A stretch of 11,565 nucleotides of DNA from Rhodobacter sp. (GTDB lineage: Bacteria > Pseudomonadota > Alphaproteobacteria > Rhodobacterales > Rhodobacteraceae). Below, one piece after another: positions 1 to 7,180 of this stretch; within the stretch, counting starts at the first letter, position 1, and each line of letters starts with the position of its first letter. The translations under genes and the position numbers were made by a program. The stretch covers positions 1 through 11,565 of the forward strand of contig PNND01000387.1 of the NCBI GenBank assembly GCA_013824045.1, in the 5' to 3' direction. Below the pieces are notes generated by a model. That model was given only the letters and a program-made list of their open reading frames with translations. It was not told where the DNA came from and did no database searches.

Positions 1-2055
1 AGCGGCACCGATGATATCCAGCCAGCCGAACGGCCCGCCCGACCAGGGCGCAAAGCCCCAGCCCAGGATCGCGCCGACATCGCCTTCGCGGATATCGGTC
101 AGCACGCCATCCTCCAGCGCGCGCACGGCCTCCAGCACCTGCGCCATCAACAGGCGGTGCTGCACGGTGGTCAGATCGGGTTGATCCGCCGCCACGGGGT
201 AGTGCGCGGCCAGCCCGTCCCACAGCCCCTCACGCTTTCCGCCTGCGTCATAGGCATAGAAGCCCGCATTGGATTTCTTGCCCAGCCGCCCCTGATCCGC
301 CATCCAGAACAGCACCGCATCCACCGCGCCATCGGGATAGGCATCCCCCATCGCGGCCTTCGTTGCCTTGGCGATCTTAACCCCCAGATCGATCGAGGTT
401 TCATCCACCAATTGCAGCGGCCCCAAGGGCATCCCCACCAGTTTCGCTGCATTCTCCACCAGCGACGGCTCCACCCCTTCGGCCAGCATGCGGATGCCTT
501 CATTGATATAGGGGATGATGCAGCGGTTGGCGTAGAAGAACCGCGCATCGTTCACCACGATGGGCGTCTTGCGGATCTGGCGGACGTAATCCAGCGCCTT
601 GGCCACCGCCACATCACCGGTCTGTTTGCCCCTGATGATCTCCACCAGCATCATCTTGTCCACCGGGCTGAAGAAATGGATGCCGATGAAGTTCGCAGGC
701 CGCGTGCTGGCCTTGGCCAGCGAGGAAATCGGCAGGGTCGATGTGTTGGTGGCGAAGATGCACTCCGCCCCCACCACGGCCTCGACCTTTGCGGTCACCT
801 CGGCCTTCACCTTGGGGTCTTCGAACACCGCCTCCACGATCAGATCACAGCCCGCCAGCGCAGTGTAATCGGTGGTGGCGGTGATCCGCGCCAGCACTTC
901 GGCCTTCTTCTCAACCGTCACCTTGCGGCGCTGGATGCCCTTGTCGAGCAGGCCTTCGGAATAGGCCTTGCCCTTGTCGGCGGCCTCTTGCGCGGCGTCG
1001 ATCAGCACCACCTCGATGCCTGCATTGGCGCTGACATAGGCGATCCCCGCCCCCATCATGCCCGCACCGATGACGCCCACCTTCCGGACCGTCTGGTCCG
1101 CCACCTTGGGCCGGTTCGCACCCTTTTCAAGCGCTTCCTTGTTGATGAACAGCGACCGGATCATCGCGGTGGAGGATGGGTTCATCAGCACCGATGTGAA
1201 CCACCGCGCCTCGATCTTCAGCGCGGTGTCAAAGGGCACCAACGCGCCTTCATAGACCGCCGACAGCAGGGCCTTCGCGGCGGGGTAAACCCCCATCGTC
1301 TTGCCCATGACCATCGCGGATGCCCCGACAAAGGTCATGAACCCCGCCGGGTGATAGGGCGCGCCGCCGGGCATCTTGTAGCCCTTGTCATCCCAGGGCT
1401 TCACCAGATCGGCTTCTTTCGCCGACAGCACCCACTCCTTCGCCCGCGCCAGCAATTCCTCGGCTGGGACAACCTCATCAATCAGCCCCGCCGCCTTGGC
1501 GGATTTCGGATCACTGAGCTTCCCCTCCAGCAGGAAGGGTGCCGCCATCATCGCCCCCATTTTGCGGACAAGGCGGGTGGTCCCCCCTGCGCCGGGGAAA
1601 ATGCCGACCATGATCTCCGGCAGGCCGATCTTGGCCTTCGGGTTGTCGGCGGCAATGATCCGGTGGCAGGACAGCGGCAGTTCCAGCCCGATCCCCAGCG
1701 CCGTGCCGGGCAGGGCGGCGACAATGGGCTTGCCGCCCTTTTTTGTCTTGGGGTCCATCCCCGCGCGTTCGATCTTGCGCAGCACGGCATGCATCTGCAT
1801 CACGCCCGCGAAGATCGCCTCGGCCCCGCCCGCGCGCATCTGCGCGATGACGTTCAGATCCATCCCGCCCGCGAAATCCTTCTTGCCCGAGGTGAGGATC
1901 ACCCCCTTCACCGCAGGGTCGGCAAGCGCTTTGTCGATCAGGCTGTCGAGCAGGGCAAAGGCCTCGGTCGACATCACGTTCATCGACTTGGCCTTCACGT
2001 CCCATGTCAGCGTGGCCACGCCATCGGCGTCTACGGCATAGGTGAAATCGGTCAT
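1..2055 (-). CDS. fadJ: FadJ/FadB-type enoyl-CoA hydratase / 3-hydroxyacyl-CoA dehydrogenase, 3' end cut by window edge
   Basis: Multifunctional beta-oxidation protein. An N-terminal crotonase domain hydrates trans-2-enoyl-CoA and a C-terminal domain oxidises L-3-hydroxyacyl-CoA with NAD+. 685 residues are visible with no stop; relatives are a little over 700, so only the C-terminal tip is missing. The crotonase oxyanion region is near residues 55-67 (SGKKDFAGGMDL). Two glutamates, E125 (GIGLEL) and E147 (GLPE, then GIFPGAGGTTRL), match the catalytic pair of E. coli FadB. The NAD-binding Rossmann motif GAGMMGAG is at 330-337. IHFFSPV at 459-465 holds the dehydrogenase catalytic His (H460), and KTPIVVNDAR follows at 496-505. 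The ATG at 2055 has GGAGGA five bases upstream and overlaps the stop of the preceding cupin gene (ATGA), indicating coupled translation. The fadJ/fadB naming is a family-level choice; chain-length preference cannot be read from sequence. Confidence 0.95.
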   Translation of the reverse strand, partial: MTDFTYAVDADGVATLTWDVKAKSMNVMSTEAFALLDSLIDKALADPAVKGVILTSGKKDFAGGMDLNVIAQMRAGGAEAIFAGVMQMHAVLRKIERAGMDPKTKKGGKPIVAALPGTALGIGLELPLSCHRIIAADNPKAKIGLPEIMVGIFPGAGGTTRLVRKMGAMMAAPFLLEGKLSDPKSAKAAGLIDEVVPAEELLARAKEWVLSAKEADLVKPWDDKGYKMPGGAPYHPAGFMTFVGASAMVMGKTMGVYPAAKALLSAVYEGALVPFDTALKIEARWFTSVLMNPSSTAMIRSLFINKEALEKGANRPKVADQTVRKVGVIGAGMMGAGIAYVSANAGIEVVLIDAAQEAADKGKAYSEGLLDKGIQRRKVTVEKKAEVLARITATTDYTALAGCDLIVEAVFEDPKVKAEVTAKVEAVVGAECIFATNTSTLPISSLAKASTRPANFIGIHFFSPVDKMMLVEIIRGKQTGDVAVAKALDYVRQIRKTPIVVNDARFFYANRCIIPYINEGIRMLAEGVEPSLVENAAKLVGMPLGPLQLVDETSIDLGVKIAKATKAAMGDAYPDGAVDAVLFWMADQGRLGKKSNAGFYAYDAGGKREGLWDGLAAHYPVAADQPDLTTVQHRLLMAQVLEAVRALEDGVLTDIREGDVGAILGWGFAPWSGGPFGWLDIIGAA

Positions 2056-2513
2056 TGTGGTCCTCCGTAAGGGGTGCCGTCGCGGTGCAGATAGTGGCGC
2101 GCGGCGCCGTCCTTTTCCGTGATCAGGTCATGGTCTGTGTAGTGAATGCGGTCGCGCGGGGCGCGCGTGCCGATGACAAGGTAGCGGGCGGGCGCGTCCC
2201 CTCGATTGTCCAGCCGATGCCCCACCGGCGCGCCCGCAGGCCAGCAGGCCACATCGCCCGCGCGCAGCGGCGTCTCAGTCTCCTCGACAAGGATCACCTC
2301 GCCTGACAGCATCACGATCATCTCATCCTCGGCCTCGTGCCAATGGCGGTGGCCGGATCGGGAGCCAGGCGGCAATTCCTCAAGGAACGCGCCGAACTGG
2401 GTGATCCCGCCCGGATCAGACAGAAGCTGCGCCCGATAGGGGCCGGGACCGGGGCCAAGGATGGGATGGGTCGGGTTTTCCTCGAACCAGTCGGGCGGGG
2501 TAAGGCGGGGCAT
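2052..2513 (-). CDS. Cupin-domain protein (second of a tandem pair)
   Basis: 153-residue single-domain cupin, probably cytosolic because no signal peptide is seen. Motif 1 is at 50-71, with likely metal ligands H57, H59 and E64 (GHRHWHEAEDE) and the closing G71. Motif 2 is at 86-103, with P92, G94, H99 and N103. It resembles the uncharacterised cupins grouped in COG3837, which are described only as double-stranded beta-helix proteins. It is clearly paralogous to the cupin just upstream: both share a DAPAR(Y/F)LV(I/V)GT(R/K)APR stretch and a C-terminal RDG/KDG segment. I chose the ATG at 2513 (GGAGG seven bases upstream, TGATG overlap with the upstream stop). A GTG at 2516 is possible and would add one residue. 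Its stop overlaps the fadJ start. Intact metal ligands suggest it can bind a metal; whether it is an enzyme, a small-molecule sensor or a CoA-ester binding protein is unknown. Confidence 0.9.
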   Translation of the reverse strand: MPRLTPPDWFEENPTHPILGPGPGPYRAQLLSDPGGITQFGAFLEELPPGSRSGHRHWHEAEDEMIVMLSGEVILVEETETPLRAGDVACWPAGAPVGHRLDNRGDAPARYLVIGTRAPRDRIHYTDHDLITEKDGAARHYLHRDGTPYGGPQ

Positions 2514-2986
2514 CACGCGCCCTCCGGCACGTAGGCGCTGCCATCCTTGCGGGTGAAAGTGGCCGTGCTGCCTTCAACCACCACCACCAGATCGACATCC
2601 GAATAGGTGCCCACCTCGCGCGGGGCTTTCGTCCCCACGACAAGGAACCGCGCCGGGGCGTCGCTGCGGTTGATGAAATGATGCCCGTCCGCCACGCCCG
2701 CCGGAAAGGCCGCGCAATCGCCCGGGCGCATGACCTCTTCCCCCGCATCGGTGATCATGACGCATTCGCCCTCTGTCACCATCACGAATTCGTCCTCGTA
2801 CAGATGCCAATGCCGCAGCGACGACAGCGCGCCGGGCTCCAGCGTCACCAGATTCACCCCGAACTGCGTCAACCCGCCCGCCTGCCCCAAACGCAGCGAT
2901 GACCGCCCGTCCATCATCGCGGCGTACGGATCAGGATAGATCGACCCGGTCTTCACCGGAACCGAGGCAAGGTCGAGCTTGGGCAT
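2513..2986 (-). CDS. Cupin-domain protein (first of a tandem pair)
   Basis: 157-residue single-domain cupin. Motif 1 carries H59, H61 and E66 (LRHWHLYEDE) with G73. Motif 2 carries G89, P95, G97, H102 and N106 (PAGVADGHHFIN), so the metal-binding set looks complete. The start at 2986 overlaps the thiolase stop as TGATG and has a GAGAGGG Shine-Dalgarno-like run just before it. A longer frame to 3034 exists, but its extra 16 residues lie inside the thiolase coding sequence and look unrelated to cupins. Its own stop overlaps the next cupin's start in the same TGATG way. Relatives with this PAGxxxGHH spacing are annotated only as cupin-domain proteins. Its place between thiolase and FadJ suggests a role in acyl-CoA breakdown, but the substrate or ligand is unknown. 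It is not a fusion, and the two cupins are not arranged as one bicupin. Confidence 0.9.
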   Translation of the reverse strand: MPKLDLASVPVKTGSIYPDPYAAMMDGRSSLRLGQAGGLTQFGVNLVTLEPGALSSLRHWHLYEDEFVMVTEGECVMITDAGEEVMRPGDCAAFPAGVADGHHFINRSDAPARFLVVGTKAPREVGTYSDVDLVVVVEGSTATFTRKDGSAYVPEGA

Positions 2987-4197
2987 CACACCCTCTCGAT
3001 GATCGTGGCGGCACCCATGCCCGACGCGATGCAAAGAGTGGCCAGACCCACGCCCTTGCCCGTGCGTTCCAACTCATCCAGCAGCGTGCCGATGATGATC
3101 GCGCCTGTCGCCCCCAGCGGGTGGCCCATCGCGATGGAGCCGCCATTGGGGTTCACCAGCGCCGGGTCCACGTCAAAGGCCTGCATGAACCGCAACACGA
3201 CGCTGGCGAAAGCCTCGTTCACCTCGAACAGATCGATATCCGAAATCGCCATGCCGTGATCTTTCAGGATCTTTTCCGTCACCGGCACCGGGCCGGTCAG
3301 CATGATCGTGGGGTCAGTGCCGATCTTGGCCGTCGCCCGAATGCGCGCGCGGGGTTTCAACCCATGGGCCTTGCCGAATTCCGCGTTGCCGATCAGCACG
3401 GCGGCGGCCCCGTCCACGATGCCGGATGAATTGCCCGCATGGTGGATATGTTCGATCCGCTCCAGATGCGGGTATTTCATCAGGGCGATCTTGTCGAAGC
3501 CCGGCATCACCTCGCCCATGTCCTTGAAGCTGGCCTTCAGCGCGCCAAGGCTCTGCATATCGGTGCCGGGGCGCATGTATTCGTCGTGGCTCAGGATCGG
3601 CAGGCCGTTCTGATCGCGGATGGTGATGACGGATTTCGCGAAGCGCCCGTCGGCCCAAGCCGCCGCCGCGCGGCGCTGCGATTCCACGGCCAGCGCATCG
3701 GCCATATCGCGGGTGAACCCGTATTCCGTGGCGATGATATCCGCACTGATGCCCTGCGGGACGAAATAGGTCTTCATCGCAAGGCTGGGGTCCACGGCAA
3801 TCGCCGCGCCATCGCTGCCCATGGCCACGCGGCCCATCATCTCCACCCCGCCCGCGATATAGGCCGCCCCCGCGCCGCCCTTCACCTGATTGGCGGCAAG
3901 GTTCACCGCCTCCATCCCGCTCGCACAGAAGCGGTTGATCGCCAGACCGGGGATGGACTGATCCAGCTCGGATGCCAGCACCGCCGACCGCGCAAGGCAA
4001 CCACCCTGTTCACCCACCTGCGTGACATTGCCCCAGATCACATCCTCGACGGCGTGCCCCTCCAGCCCGTTGCGATCCTTGATCGCGTTCAGCACCTTTG
4101 CCGACAGCGCGACCGAGGTCAGCTCATGCAGCGCCCCGTCAGCGCGGCCCTTTCCACGTGGGCTGCGAACGGTGTCATAGATATATGCGTCTTGCAT
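2986..4197 (-). CDS. fadA: Acetyl-CoA acyltransferase (3-ketoacyl-CoA thiolase family)
   Basis: Thiolase of 403 residues, the usual length for the degradative family. It catalyses thiolytic cleavage of 3-ketoacyl-CoA to acetyl-CoA and a shortened acyl-CoA. The nucleophilic cysteine is C91 (NRFCASGMEAVN). The NEAFA motif is at 327-331, the GHPLGATG motif with H359 at 358-365, and the second catalytic cysteine C389 in LCIASGMGA. I chose the ATG at 4197 because AAGGAG lies six bases upstream. An in-frame ATG at 4212 overlaps the stop of the GST-like gene (ATGA) but has no good ribosome site; it would add five residues and may serve re-initiation. The symbol follows operon context: with FadJ it would form the classic fatty-acid oxidation pair. 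A biosynthetic acetoacetyl-CoA thiolase is less likely but not excluded by sequence alone. Confidence 0.93.
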   Translation of the reverse strand: MQDAYIYDTVRSPRGKGRADGALHELTSVALSAKVLNAIKDRNGLEGHAVEDVIWGNVTQVGEQGGCLARSAVLASELDQSIPGLAINRFCASGMEAVNLAANQVKGGAGAAYIAGGVEMMGRVAMGSDGAAIAVDPSLAMKTYFVPQGISADIIATEYGFTRDMADALAVESQRRAAAAWADGRFAKSVITIRDQNGLPILSHDEYMRPGTDMQSLGALKASFKDMGEVMPGFDKIALMKYPHLERIEHIHHAGNSSGIVDGAAAVLIGNAEFGKAHGLKPRARIRATAKIGTDPTIMLTGPVPVTEKILKDHGMAISDIDLFEVNEAFASVVLRFMQAFDVDPALVNPNGGSIAMGHPLGATGAIIIGTLLDELERTGKGVGLATLCIASGMGAATIIERV

Positions 4198-4208
4198 CGT
4201 CGTCTCCT

Positions 4209-4844
4209 TCATGCCCGGTCGCTGGGGTTGCCGGGCATCATGTCATAGGGGTGTTTCCAGCCGGGCAGGGCGGCAATGCCGTCCAGCCAACGGTCGATAT
4301 GGGGCCAGTCCTTGCGGTCAAAGCCATACGGTTCCGGGTAGTAAAGATACCCGCAGCAGGAGAGATCGGCGATCGTCGGCGCATCGCCCACCATCCATGT
4401 CCGCCCCGCCAGATGATCGTTCAGCACCGTATAGGCGGCCTTCAGCCGCCCCTGCAGAAAGGGGATCACGCCTTCGGGCCGCTTCTCAGCAGGCAGAAAG
4501 TTGGACAGGAACCGCGTCGTCCCGATCTGGGTGGACAGCTTGTGATTGTCCCAGAACAGCCAGCGCAGAACCTCGCGCCGCTCTGCCGCCGACCGGCCGC
4601 CCATCTTGCCGGTCTTGGAACTGATGTAATCCAGGATCACGCCCGATTGCGACAGCGTGGTCTCCCCATCCACCAGAACAGGAACCTCGCCCATCGGGTT
4701 GATGGCGCGAAAGGCCGCGCTGCGCGCCTCACCCTTGAAGAAATCCACGAAGACCGGGGTCCATTCCGTATCCGTCATGGTCAGGGCCAGCGCACATTTA
4801 TAGGCATTGCCGCTTTCGCCAAAGCAATAGAGCTTCATCGTCAT
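4209..4844 (-). CDS. Glutathione S-transferase family protein
   Basis: 211 residues, the normal length for a cytosolic GST. The N-terminal thioredoxin-like half starts at MTMKLYCFGESGNAYK, where S11 sits at the usual catalytic Ser/Cys position. It includes the cis-proline loop (NPMGEVPVL, 49-57, with V54-P55) and the glutathione gamma-glutamyl contact segment (SQSGVILDYI, 65-74). The all-helical half contains the conserved N-capping box region GDAPTIADLS at 153-162. The ATG at 4844 has GGAGG five bases upstream and is preferred over the ATG at 4838 and over a longer frame reaching 4907. The stop overlaps an in-frame ATG just before thiolase, so the two genes are almost certainly co-transcribed. 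No substrate can be assigned. In this operon it might conjugate or isomerise a reactive acyl intermediate, which is inference. Its upstream flank carries a repeat and a GC hairpin instead of a clear promoter. Confidence 0.9.
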   Translation of the reverse strand: MTMKLYCFGESGNAYKCALALTMTDTEWTPVFVDFFKGEARSAAFRAINPMGEVPVLVDGETTLSQSGVILDYISSKTGKMGGRSAAERREVLRWLFWDNHKLSTQIGTTRFLSNFLPAEKRPEGVIPFLQGRLKAAYTVLNDHLAGRTWMVGDAPTIADLSCCGYLYYPEPYGFDRKDWPHIDRWLDGIAALPGWKHPYDMMPGNPSDRA

Positions 4845-4866
4845 CCGTTCCTCCCTGCCCCGGCAC

Positions 4867-4885
4867 CCGGGGGCTTCACCCCCGG
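4867..4885. repeat. GC-only hairpin in the leader of the GST-like gene
   Basis: CCGGGGG (4867-4873) and CCCCCGG (4879-4885) form a perfect 7-bp stem with a five-base loop, 23 bases upstream of the GST-like start codon. There is no T run on either side, so it is not a standard intrinsic terminator. It abuts one copy of the 22-base repeat at 4893-4914, and the two probably form one element. Confidence 0.6.
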
Positions 4886-4892
4886 ACCCCCA

Positions 4893-4914
4893 GGGTATTT
4901 TCGCCAAGATGAAG
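4893..4914 (+). repeat. 22-base interspersed repeat, copy A (inverted relative to copy B)
   Basis: Starts GGGTATTTT and ends CCAAGATGAAG. The reverse complement of 5055-5076 matches it at 20 of 22 positions; the only differences are at its ninth and tenth bases. I recall similar CTTCATCTTGGC...AAATACCC strings as common intergenic sequence in Rhodobacteraceae, but that needs a genome count. Confidence 0.7.
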
Positions 4915-4992
4915 CAACTTTTCCTTAATCTTTAAGCGTCACAGTCTCGCTTGCGGTACAGGCTGGGGAGCCGATGGCCGCCCAAGGTGAAG

Positions 4993-5042
4993 CGCTGCAT
5001 CCCGCCCAAAGGTTAGCCAGACCCCAGGCTCGGGATGCAGCG
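4993..5042. repeat. 12-bp perfect inverted repeat with 26-base loop
   Basis: CGCTGCATCCCG (4993-5004) is the exact reverse complement of CGGGATGCAGCG (5031-5042). The loop contains a smaller AGCC/GGCT stem (5015-5018 with 5027-5030). It is nested inside the inverted 22-base repeat pair and lies downstream of the RHH-like gene. No T run follows on either strand, so it is either a non-canonical terminator, a binding site or part of a structured RNA. Confidence 0.7.
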
Positions 5043-5054
5043 TGACCTATGCCT

Positions 5055-5076
5055 CTTCATCTTGGCCCAAATACCC
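5055..5076 (-). repeat. 22-base interspersed repeat, copy B
   Basis: Inverted partner of 4893-4914, reading CTTCATCTTGGCCC then AAATACCC on the plus strand. With copy A it could pair over 20 of 22 positions, closing a loop of 140 bases that contains the 12-bp stem. Confidence 0.7.
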
Positions 5077-5099
5077 AAATCCTCCCTCTCCACCCCGCG

Positions 5100-5312
5100 C
5101 TACCGCTTCCGGTCGTCTAGTTCCGAATTGAACAGGCGCAGACGGTGGGTCAGGTTTTCCGTGTGCGTCACGCTCTCGAAATTCTCGAACAGGAAAGACA
5201 GCGCCTCGCCCTCATCCAGCCCCGCCTCCTGCGCAAAGCGCTTGAGCTTGCGATAGCCATCCTCAGTCATGGCAACCGGGAAGCGGCGGGTCAGGCGAAA
5301 GCGTTTTGGCAT
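5100..5312 (-). CDS. Small ribbon-helix-helix-like protein
   Basis: 70 residues, basic at the N-terminus. Residues 10-16 (RFPVAMT) look like a beta-strand, 17-31 (EDGYRKLKRFAQEAG) like helix A and 33-48 (DEGEALSFLFENFESV) like helix B. This order and spacing fit the CopG/Arc ribbon-helix-helix DNA-binding fold; the tail after residue 50 is charged. The start at 5312 has GGAG nine bases upstream. An ATG at 5321 directly abuts that GGAG and is less likely. It follows the acyl-CoA dehydrogenase with a 76-base gap holding a long hairpin. I do not recognise a named family. If it binds DNA it may regulate this locus or pair with a partner protein, but no toxin-like neighbour is present. The fold assignment is by pattern only. 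Confidence 0.65.
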   Translation of the reverse strand: MPKRFRLTRRFPVAMTEDGYRKLKRFAQEAGLDEGEALSFLFENFESVTHTENLTHRLRLFNSELDDRKR

Positions 5313-5334
5313 GGTGCGCATCTCCGAAAGGGGG

Positions 5335-5371
5335 CGGGGGCTGAATTTTCGCAGAAAATTCGTTGCCCCCG
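5335..5371. terminator. Long two-part hairpin after the acyl-CoA dehydrogenase gene
   Basis: GAATTTTC (5343-5350) and GAAAATTC (5354-5361) form a perfect 8-bp stem with a GCA loop. Outside a small asymmetric bulge, CGGGGGC (5335-5341) pairs with GCCCCCG (5365-5371). It begins 17 bases past the dehydrogenase stop and ends just before the ribosome site of the RHH-like gene. The strength of the stem suggests a terminator or attenuator dividing the operon, but there is no flanking T run. It could instead be an interspersed palindrome. Confidence 0.5.
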
Positions 5372-5388
5372 GAACATCACCCCGAACC

Positions 5389-7167
5389 TTAGAACGCCTC
5401 CGCCGTCAGCGCCATCACCGGTTCCGCGCCAGTCTCTATCCGCGCCAGATGCATCGCGCAGGCGGGCAGTTGGCGGGCCATGTAGTAGCGCCCGGTGGCG
5501 ATCTTGGCCTCGTAGAAGTCGCGATCCGCCGCCCCCGCATCCAGCGCGGCATAGGCGGCCTTGGCCATCTTGGCCCACATCAGGCCAAGGCAGACATGGC
5601 CCATCAGATGCATGAAATCATAGCTGCCCGACAGCGCCGCATTGGGCGATTTCATACCGTTCTGCATGAAATACATCCCCGCCCCCTGCATCGCCTTGGA
5701 CGCCTGTTTCAGCGGATCAAGGAAGCCCGCCTTCAGCCGCACGTCGTCTTCGTTTTCCTTCACGAAGGTCTTCACCAGATCGAAGAAGGCCATCACATGC
5801 TTGCCGCCATCCGCAGCCAGCTTGCGCGCCACCAGATCCAGCGCCTGAATGCCGTTTGCGCCTTCATAGATCATGGCGATCCGGGCATCGCGGGCGAATT
5901 GGGACATGCCCCATTCCTCGATATAGCCATGCCCGCCATAGACCTGCTGCGCGGCCACGGCCACATCAAAGCCCTTGTCGGTCTGGAAACCCTTGATCAC
6001 CGGGGTAAGCAAGGAGATCAGCCCTTCGGCACTGTCATCCCCGGTGCGATGCGCCCGGTCGATCAGCGACGCGCCCCAGAAGGTGAAGGCCCGCGCGCCT
6101 TCGACAAAGCTTTTCTGATCCATCAGGTTGCGGCGGATATCCGGGTGCACGATCAGCGGATCGGCCGGCCCCGCCGGGTTCTTTACCCCGGTCACGTCGC
6201 GGCCCTGCAGGCGGTCCTTGGCATAGGCGACCGCGTTCTGATAGGCGGCCTCGGCCACGGCATAGCCCTGCACGCCCACGCCAATCCGCGCCTCGTTCAT
6301 CATCGTGAACATGGCGCGCATGCCCTTGTGCAGATCGCCCAGCAGCCAGCCGGTCGCGCCATCATAGTTCATCACGCAGGTGGCATTGCCGTGGATGCCC
6401 ATCTTTTCTTCGATCTTGCCGACAGACAGGGCGTTCCTTTGCCCCAGCGACCCGTCGGCATTGACCAGAAACTTGGGCACGATGAACAGGGAAATGCCCT
6501 TTGTCCCCTCACCCCCGCCCGGGGCCTTGGCCAGCACCAAATGGATGATGTTTTCGGCCATGTCATGCTCACCGGCCGAGATGAAGATCTTCTGCCCGGT
6601 GATCTTGTAGCTGCCATCCGCCTGCGGTTCGGCCTTCGTCCGCATCATCCCCAGATCGGTGCCACAATGCGGTTCGGTCAGGTTCATGGTGCCGGTCCAA
6701 TCGCAAGACACCATCTTGGGCAGATAGGTTGCCTTTTGCTCGGCCGTGCCATGCACATGGATCGCGGAATAGGCGCCATGGGTCAGGCCCTGATACATGT
6801 TCAGCGCCATATTGGCGGCCACGAAAATTTCGCCCACGGCGGTGCCCATCAGATAGGGCAGCCCTTGCCCACCGTATTCGGGATCGCAATCGAGCGCGGT
6901 CCAGCCGCCCTCTTTCAACTGATCAAACGCCGCCTTGAACCCTGTGGGCGTGCGCACCACGCCGTTTTCCAGCACGCAGCCCTCACGATCGCCCACCGCG
7001 TTCAGCGGCGCGAGCACGTCAGAGGCAAGCTTGCCCGCCTCTTCCAGCACGGCGGCGGTAAAGCCCGCATCCAGATCGGCATAGCCGGGAATGTCAGAGG
7101 TGGTGATCTGCAACAGGTCATGCAGCACGAATTGCATGTCCTTCACGGGGGCGGTGTAGCTGGGCAT
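5389..7167 (-). CDS. Acyl-CoA dehydrogenase, large (about 590-residue) class
   Basis: FAD-dependent acyl-CoA dehydrogenase of 592 residues, carrying out the first, alpha-beta desaturating step of beta-oxidation. It is longer than the usual 380-residue enzymes because of extra C-terminal helices. Visible landmarks: [13 protein letters not shown] (161-173) and [14 protein letters not shown] (189-202) in the flavin and substrate-binding region; [20 protein letters not shown] (411-430); and the putative catalytic base E435 in [13 protein letters not shown]. This length class includes DmdC-type 3-methylmercaptopropionyl-CoA dehydrogenases and general fatty-acyl enzymes of marine alphaproteobacteria, so the substrate is open. 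The ATG at 7167 has GGAGGA seven bases upstream. That site overlaps the stop of the MerR gene before it (TAAGGAGG), so the two are one transcript. Upstream frame extension to 7314 would run inside the MerR gene and is rejected. Confidence 0.94.
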   Translation of the reverse strand: MPSYTAPVKDMQFVLHDLLQITTSDIPGYADLDAGFTAAVLEEAGKLASDVLAPLNAVGDREGCVLENGVVRTPTGFKAAFDQLKEGGWTALDCDPEYGGQGLPYLMGTAVGEIFVAANMALNMYQGLTHGAYSAIHVHGTAEQKATYLPKMVSCDWTGTMNLTEPHCGTDLGMMRTKAEPQADGSYKITGQKIFISAGEHDMAENIIHLVLAKAPGGGEGTKGISLFIVPKFLVNADGSLGQRNALSVGKIEEKMGIHGNATCVMNYDGATGWLLGDLHKGMRAMFTMMNEARIGVGVQGYAVAEAAYQNAVAYAKDRLQGRDVTGVKNPAGPADPLIVHPDIRRNLMDQKSFVEGARAFTFWGASLIDRAHRTGDDSAEGLISLLTPVIKGFQTDKGFDVAVAAQQVYGGHGYIEEWGMSQFARDARIAMIYEGANGIQALDLVARKLAADGGKHVMAFFDLVKTFVKENEDDVRLKAGFLDPLKQASKAMQGAGMYFMQNGMKSPNAALSGSYDFMHLMGHVCLGLMWAKMAKAAYAALDAGAADRDFYEAKIATGRYYMARQLPACAMHLARIETGAEPVMALTAEAF

Positions 7168-7180
7168 CGGTCTTTCCTCC

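Larger units (their letters stand above)
4845..5099. other. 255-base non-coding, repeat-rich gap
   Basis: Lies between the RHH-like gene (stop at 5100) and the GST-like gene (start at 4844), both on the minus strand. It holds the GC hairpin, the inverted 22-base repeat pair and a 12-bp stem described separately. An AT-rich stretch near 4915-4935 could contain a promoter for the GST-thiolase-cupin-fadJ genes, but I could not find a convincing -35/-10 pair. No protein or tRNA is evident. Confidence 0.6.

Noticed and set aside
157..2070. Long plus-strand open frame antisense to fadJ
   Set aside because: It is rich in His, Arg, Gly and Gln with no domain pattern and mirrors the GC-rich codon positions of fadJ, whose motifs are unmistakable.
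3439..4248. Plus-strand frame antisense to thiolase
   Set aside because: Low-complexity His/Arg-rich translation and no plausible start signal, lying opposite a well-supported thiolase.
4915..4960. Sigma-70 promoter in the AT-rich stretch upstream of the GST-like gene
   Set aside because: No -35/-10 pair with both reasonable matches and spacing could be found by eye.
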